DNA from: an uncultured Hydrogenophaga sp.
GTDB lineage: Bacteria; Pseudomonadota; Gammaproteobacteria; Burkholderiales; Burkholderiaceae_C
Direction: 5' to 3'
Length of the DNA stretch: 64,000 bases
NCBI RefSeq assembly: GCF_958439165.1
Contig: NZ_OY288129.1
Location: 62,001 to 126,000, forward strand
The notes beneath the pieces are model-generated. The model did not search any database. It saw nothing but the letters and a program-made list of their open reading frames with translations, and was not told the DNA's origin. Positions within the stretch are counted from its first letter, which is position 1, and each line of letters starts with the position of its first letter. This document shows positions 61,620 to 64,000 of this stretch, piece after piece. The position numbers were made by a program, and so were the translations under genes.

Positions 61620-62402
61620 ATGCTGACCGCCCACCTGGAATCCGTCTGGCAGGCCGTGGTGCCTGCACTGCCCGGGTTCACCGTGGAGCTGTTGCCCAGC
61701 ATCGATTCCACCAACAGCGAGCTGATGCGCCGGGTGCGCGCCGGCCTTCAGGAGCCGGTGCTGCTGGTGGCCCAGGAACAGACCGCCGGGCGCGGCCGCC
61801 TGGGCAAGCCCTGGACCAGTCCTCCTGGCCACTCGCTGGCCTTTTCGCTCGGTCTGCCCCTGGCACCGGCCGACTGGTCCGGCCTGTCGCTGGTGGTCGG
61901 GGTGAGCCTGGCCGACGCGCTGCATCCCGACCTGCGACTCAAATGGCCCAACGACCTCTGGCTGGAGGGCCGCAAGGCCGGCGGCATCCTGGTGGAGACC
62001 GCCAGTGCCGGTGAGGCGCCCGGCGCGCCCCGGATGGTGATCGTGGGCGTCGGTCTGAACATCGCGCGGCCTCCCGCCTCGGTGGTCAGTGCACAGGGCA
62101 GCCTGCCGCCGGTGGAGCCCGCCGGCCTGGCCGAATGCCGGGTCGGATTGACCGATGGCGAAGCCCTGGAAGCCGTCGTGCCGCCGCTGGTCCATGACCT
62201 GCTGGCCTTCGCCAGCCTGGGTTTCGGCGCATTTGCGGCACGCTTCGCCCGCCGCGACGCCCTGCGTGACCGCGACCTGATCCTGTCCGACGGCACCCAG
62301 GGCACCGGCCAGGGTGTGGGCCCCGATGGCAGCCTGCGGATGATGACGGCGATGGGCCTGCGGGAGATCAGCAGCGCCGAGGTGAGCGTGCGGCCATGCT
62401 GA
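61620..62402 (+). CDS. birA: Biotin-[acetyl-CoA-carboxylase] ligase
   Basis: 260 aa. IDSTNSELMRR, the biotinyl-AMP loop QTAGRGRLGKPWTSPPG, SLAFSLGLPL, LRLKWPNDLWLEGRKAGGIL and VGVGLNI are all present. There is no N-terminal HTH, so it is a monofunctional enzyme and not the bio repressor. A small C-terminal SH3-like part (GTQGTGQGVGPDGSLRM) is present. It overlaps the next gene by 7 nt. Confidence 0.94.
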   Translation: MLTAHLESVWQAVVPALPGFTVELLPSIDSTNSELMRRVRAGLQEPVLLVAQEQTAGRGRLGKPWTSPPGHSLAFSLGLPLAPADWSGLSLVVGVSLADALHPDLRLKWPNDLWLEGRKAGGILVETASAGEAPGAPRMVIVGVGLNIARPPASVVSAQGSLPPVEPAGLAECRVGLTDGEALEAVVPPLVHDLLAFASLGFGAFAARFARRDALRDRDLILSDGTQGTGQGVGPDGSLRMMTAMGLREISSAEVSVRPC

Positions 62403-63160
62403 GGGCCCTGGTCATCCTCCTGGTGCTGGCCAACCTGGGCAGCTACGCCTGGCAGACCGGCTGGCTGGCCCCGCTGGGTCTGGTGCCCCGCGGCAGCCAC
62501 GAACCTCAACGGGTCGAACAGCAGCTGCGGCCCGAGGCGGTGCGCCTGCTCAACGGGCAGCGCCCGGCGGTGCCCGCGCCAGCCCCGGTCACAGCCTCGC
62601 CGTCTTCATCGGTACCGGCGCCGGCGCCTTCCGCCGCACAGGCCGGCGCCCCCGTGGCGGCGTCGGTGCCGGGCGATGCACCGGCCAGCGCAGCACCTGC
62701 ACCGACCGCCTGCTGGGAAGCCGGCGGATTCGAAGCAGCACAGGTTGAGCTGCTGCGCGCCGAGCTGCGGCTGCTCGGCCTGTCGGACAGCGCCTGGCGA
62801 CTGACCGAGGTGAACAGCGCGGGCCGCTGGATCGTCTACATGGGGCGTTACGACAACGCGGCCCAGGTGAACGCCAAGAAGGCCGAGCTGCGCGAACTGG
62901 GTGTGGACTTCCGCGAGGTGAGCGTCACCGGGCTGGCACCTGGCCTGTCGCTGGGCACCTTCTCCAGTGAGGCGGCGGCGCAGACAGCGCTGCAGCAGGT
63001 GCTGCGCAAGGGCGTGAAGACCGCCCGCGTGGCGCAGGAGCGGGCTCCGTCCACCAGCTACAGCCTGCGGCTGCCGGCAATCACGTCGGCCCAGCGCGAC
63101 AGCATCCAGTCCCTCGGTCCGGCCATGGGCAACCGTCAGCTGGCGGCCTGCGCCGGCTGA
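62396..63160 (+). CDS. SPOR-domain membrane protein
   Basis: 254 aa. N-terminal signal anchor (MLRALVILLVLANLGSYAWQ), a Pro/Ala/Ser-rich flexible linker (about 55-105), and a C-terminal SPOR-like domain with WIVYMGRYDNAAQVNAKKAE and LSLGTFSSEAAAQTALQQVL. SPOR domains bind denuded septal peptidoglycan, so a role in envelope or division is inferred. It is coupled to birA by overlap. Its 3' end overlaps the convergent hydrolase by 25 nt. Confidence 0.88.
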   Translation: MLRALVILLVLANLGSYAWQTGWLAPLGLVPRGSHEPQRVEQQLRPEAVRLLNGQRPAVPAPAPVTASPSSSVPAPAPSAAQAGAPVAASVPGDAPASAAPAPTACWEAGGFEAAQVELLRAELRLLGLSDSAWRLTEVNSAGRWIVYMGRYDNAAQVNAKKAELRELGVDFREVSVTGLAPGLSLGTFSSEAAAQTALQQVLRKGVKTARVAQERAPSTSYSLRLPAITSAQRDSIQSLGPAMGNRQLAACAG

Positions 63161-64000
63161 CGCGGCTGAGCCGGTGCCGCGAGCAGGCCGTCGAACCAGT
63201 CCAGCGCGTCGTTCCACAGGACCTGGGCCTGCGGCCGGAAGTACCCCATGTGGCCGACCGGGCCGATGCCGCTGGCGCGCGGATCGACCGTGATGGTGCG
63301 CACCGGCGCACGGCGGTAACCCGCCATGAAGGCATCGCGGGAGGCCGGGGGCGCCCAGGCATCGTCCAGCGCATTGACCGCGACGATCGGGAAACGCACC
63401 TGACCGAAACGTTCGGTCACCGGGCTCATGCTCGGATCGTCGAAGAAGTAGCGCGGGAAGCGGCACCAATGGCGCCACTGGCGGTACACGTCGAGCGGCA
63501 GGTCTTCTCCCATGCCCAGCCGGCTCCAGGGCAGGTAACCGGCGCGGCGGGTCATGAGCGGGCCGAGCAGCCGCCACATGAACAGCACACGCAGGCGCTC
63601 CAGCGGCGGCATCCAGCCATGCCAGCCGGCACCGGTGGCGAAGGTCCAGGCCGCCATGACCTGCTGCGGGTCGGGCAGCAGCCCCAGCGCATGGCCGCCG
63701 TAGGAATGACCGACGACCACCACCGGCCGCTCGTCCTGCTGCATCGCGGCCACCGCAGCCGCCAGATCGAGCCGACCCCAGTCGAGGTAATCCATGCGGA
63801 AGCCTTTGAGGGTCTCGGGGGCCGAGAGACCGATGCCCCGGTAGTCCAGAGTCAGGGTGTCGTAGCCGCGTGCAGCGGCATGTTCGGCAAACCGCCGGTA
63901 GAAGCCCTGGGGCACGGCGGTGGCACCTGCCACCACCAGTGCGGGCCGCCGGGGGTGGGGCTGCACCGGCCGGTAGCGGGTGGCGGCGATGGCATAGCCG
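63136..64000 (-). CDS. Alpha/beta hydrolase family protein, 5' end outside window
   Basis: The frame is open to the right edge (GYAIAATRYRPVQPHP before the first internal start), so the true start lies beyond 64000; about 288 codons are visible. Nucleophile elbow VVVVGHSYGGHALGLL; oxyanion region VVAGATAVPQGFYRRFAEHA; a lid with MWRLLGPLMTRRAGYLPWSR; acid Asp in NALDDAWAPP; and His in VGHMGYF. It belongs to the uncharacterised YheT/alpha-beta hydrolase-like group common in Burkholderiales. The substrate is unknown. Confidence 0.88.
   Translation of the reverse strand, partial: GYAIAATRYRPVQPHPRRPALVVAGATAVPQGFYRRFAEHAAARGYDTLTLDYRGIGLSAPETLKGFRMDYLDWGRLDLAAAVAAMQQDERPVVVVGHSYGGHALGLLPDPQQVMAAWTFATGAGWHGWMPPLERLRVLFMWRLLGPLMTRRAGYLPWSRLGMGEDLPLDVYRQWRHWCRFPRYFFDDPSMSPVTERFGQVRFPIVAVNALDDAWAPPASRDAFMAGYRRAPVRTITVDPRASGIGPVGHMGYFRPQAQVLWNDALDWFDGLLAAPAQPRQPAQAAS

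Overview
The window is dense, high-GC bacterial chromosome, with most intergenic gaps under 200 bp and many ATGA stop/start overlaps. The gene set (fused indolepyruvate ferredoxin oxidoreductase beside an AsnC regulator, sucCD, type 2 argC, recA-recX, TfpX/PglL with type IV pilins, birA-SPOR) points to Betaproteobacteria, order Burkholderiales, most likely the Sphaerotilaceae/Comamonadaceae side. This is inferred from gene content only. I saw no rRNA, tRNA, CRISPR array, insertion sequence or prophage.

Layout. 1-3476: 3' part of a 2-oxoacid oxidoreductase gene and a divergent AsnC/Lrp regulator. 3548-10227: an archaic (Csu-type) chaperone-usher pilus operon. 10251-22794: mltA; a DctS/FixJ-like two-component pair behind yhdP and nit; then glnE with a translationally coupled rhombosortase-like protease. 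22736-34554: a probable light/photo-oxidative stress locus. One arm (minus) holds a B12-dependent LitR/CarH-like MerR regulator, a DUF2256 protein, an FeS-type photolyase and a di-iron ferritin-like protein. The other arm (plus) holds a secreted GPx-like peroxidase, then an eight-gene lipid-modification operon (FAD amine oxidase family, DUF1365, Cfa-like methyltransferase, chalcone-isomerase-like, MFS, DUF3833 lipoprotein, SDR, NTF2-like). 34555-40459: housekeeping genes (GST, purB, DUF1289, terC, YvlD-like, bepA-like, moaC). 40488-44335: a type IV pilin/pilin-glycosylation island (two pilins, a PglL-type ligase, TfpX). 44479-49624: a signalling cassette (CHASE2 Ser/Thr kinase, PP2C phosphatase, FHA protein, MBL-fold putative cyclic-nucleotide phosphodiesterase). 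49707-55182: sucCD, argC, recX, recA, a MarR regulator. 55232-57371: a TctDE-like two-component pair. 57356-64000: GST, a topoisomerase III carrying a Lys/Ala-rich linker and a C-terminal SWIB domain, a divergent SET-domain methyltransferase, birA, a SPOR protein and a partial alpha/beta hydrolase.

How the parts fit. The two most interesting blocks are the LitR locus and the TopoIII-SWIB/SET pair. In the LitR locus, a light-sensing repressor probably controls DNA repair, peroxide detoxification and membrane fatty-acid modification; two dyads sharing ACCGATC flank the peroxidase gene. The TopoIII-SWIB/SET pair is a eukaryote-like chromatin vocabulary in a bacterium, separated by an alternating purine/pyrimidine tract. 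Smaller oddities are an usher with two N-terminal domains, tandem pilins that differ at the C-terminal residue, and a terminator hairpin placed just before the pilin-glycosylation gene. Start codons were chosen by reading the sequence and several are uncertain; this is stated per entry.
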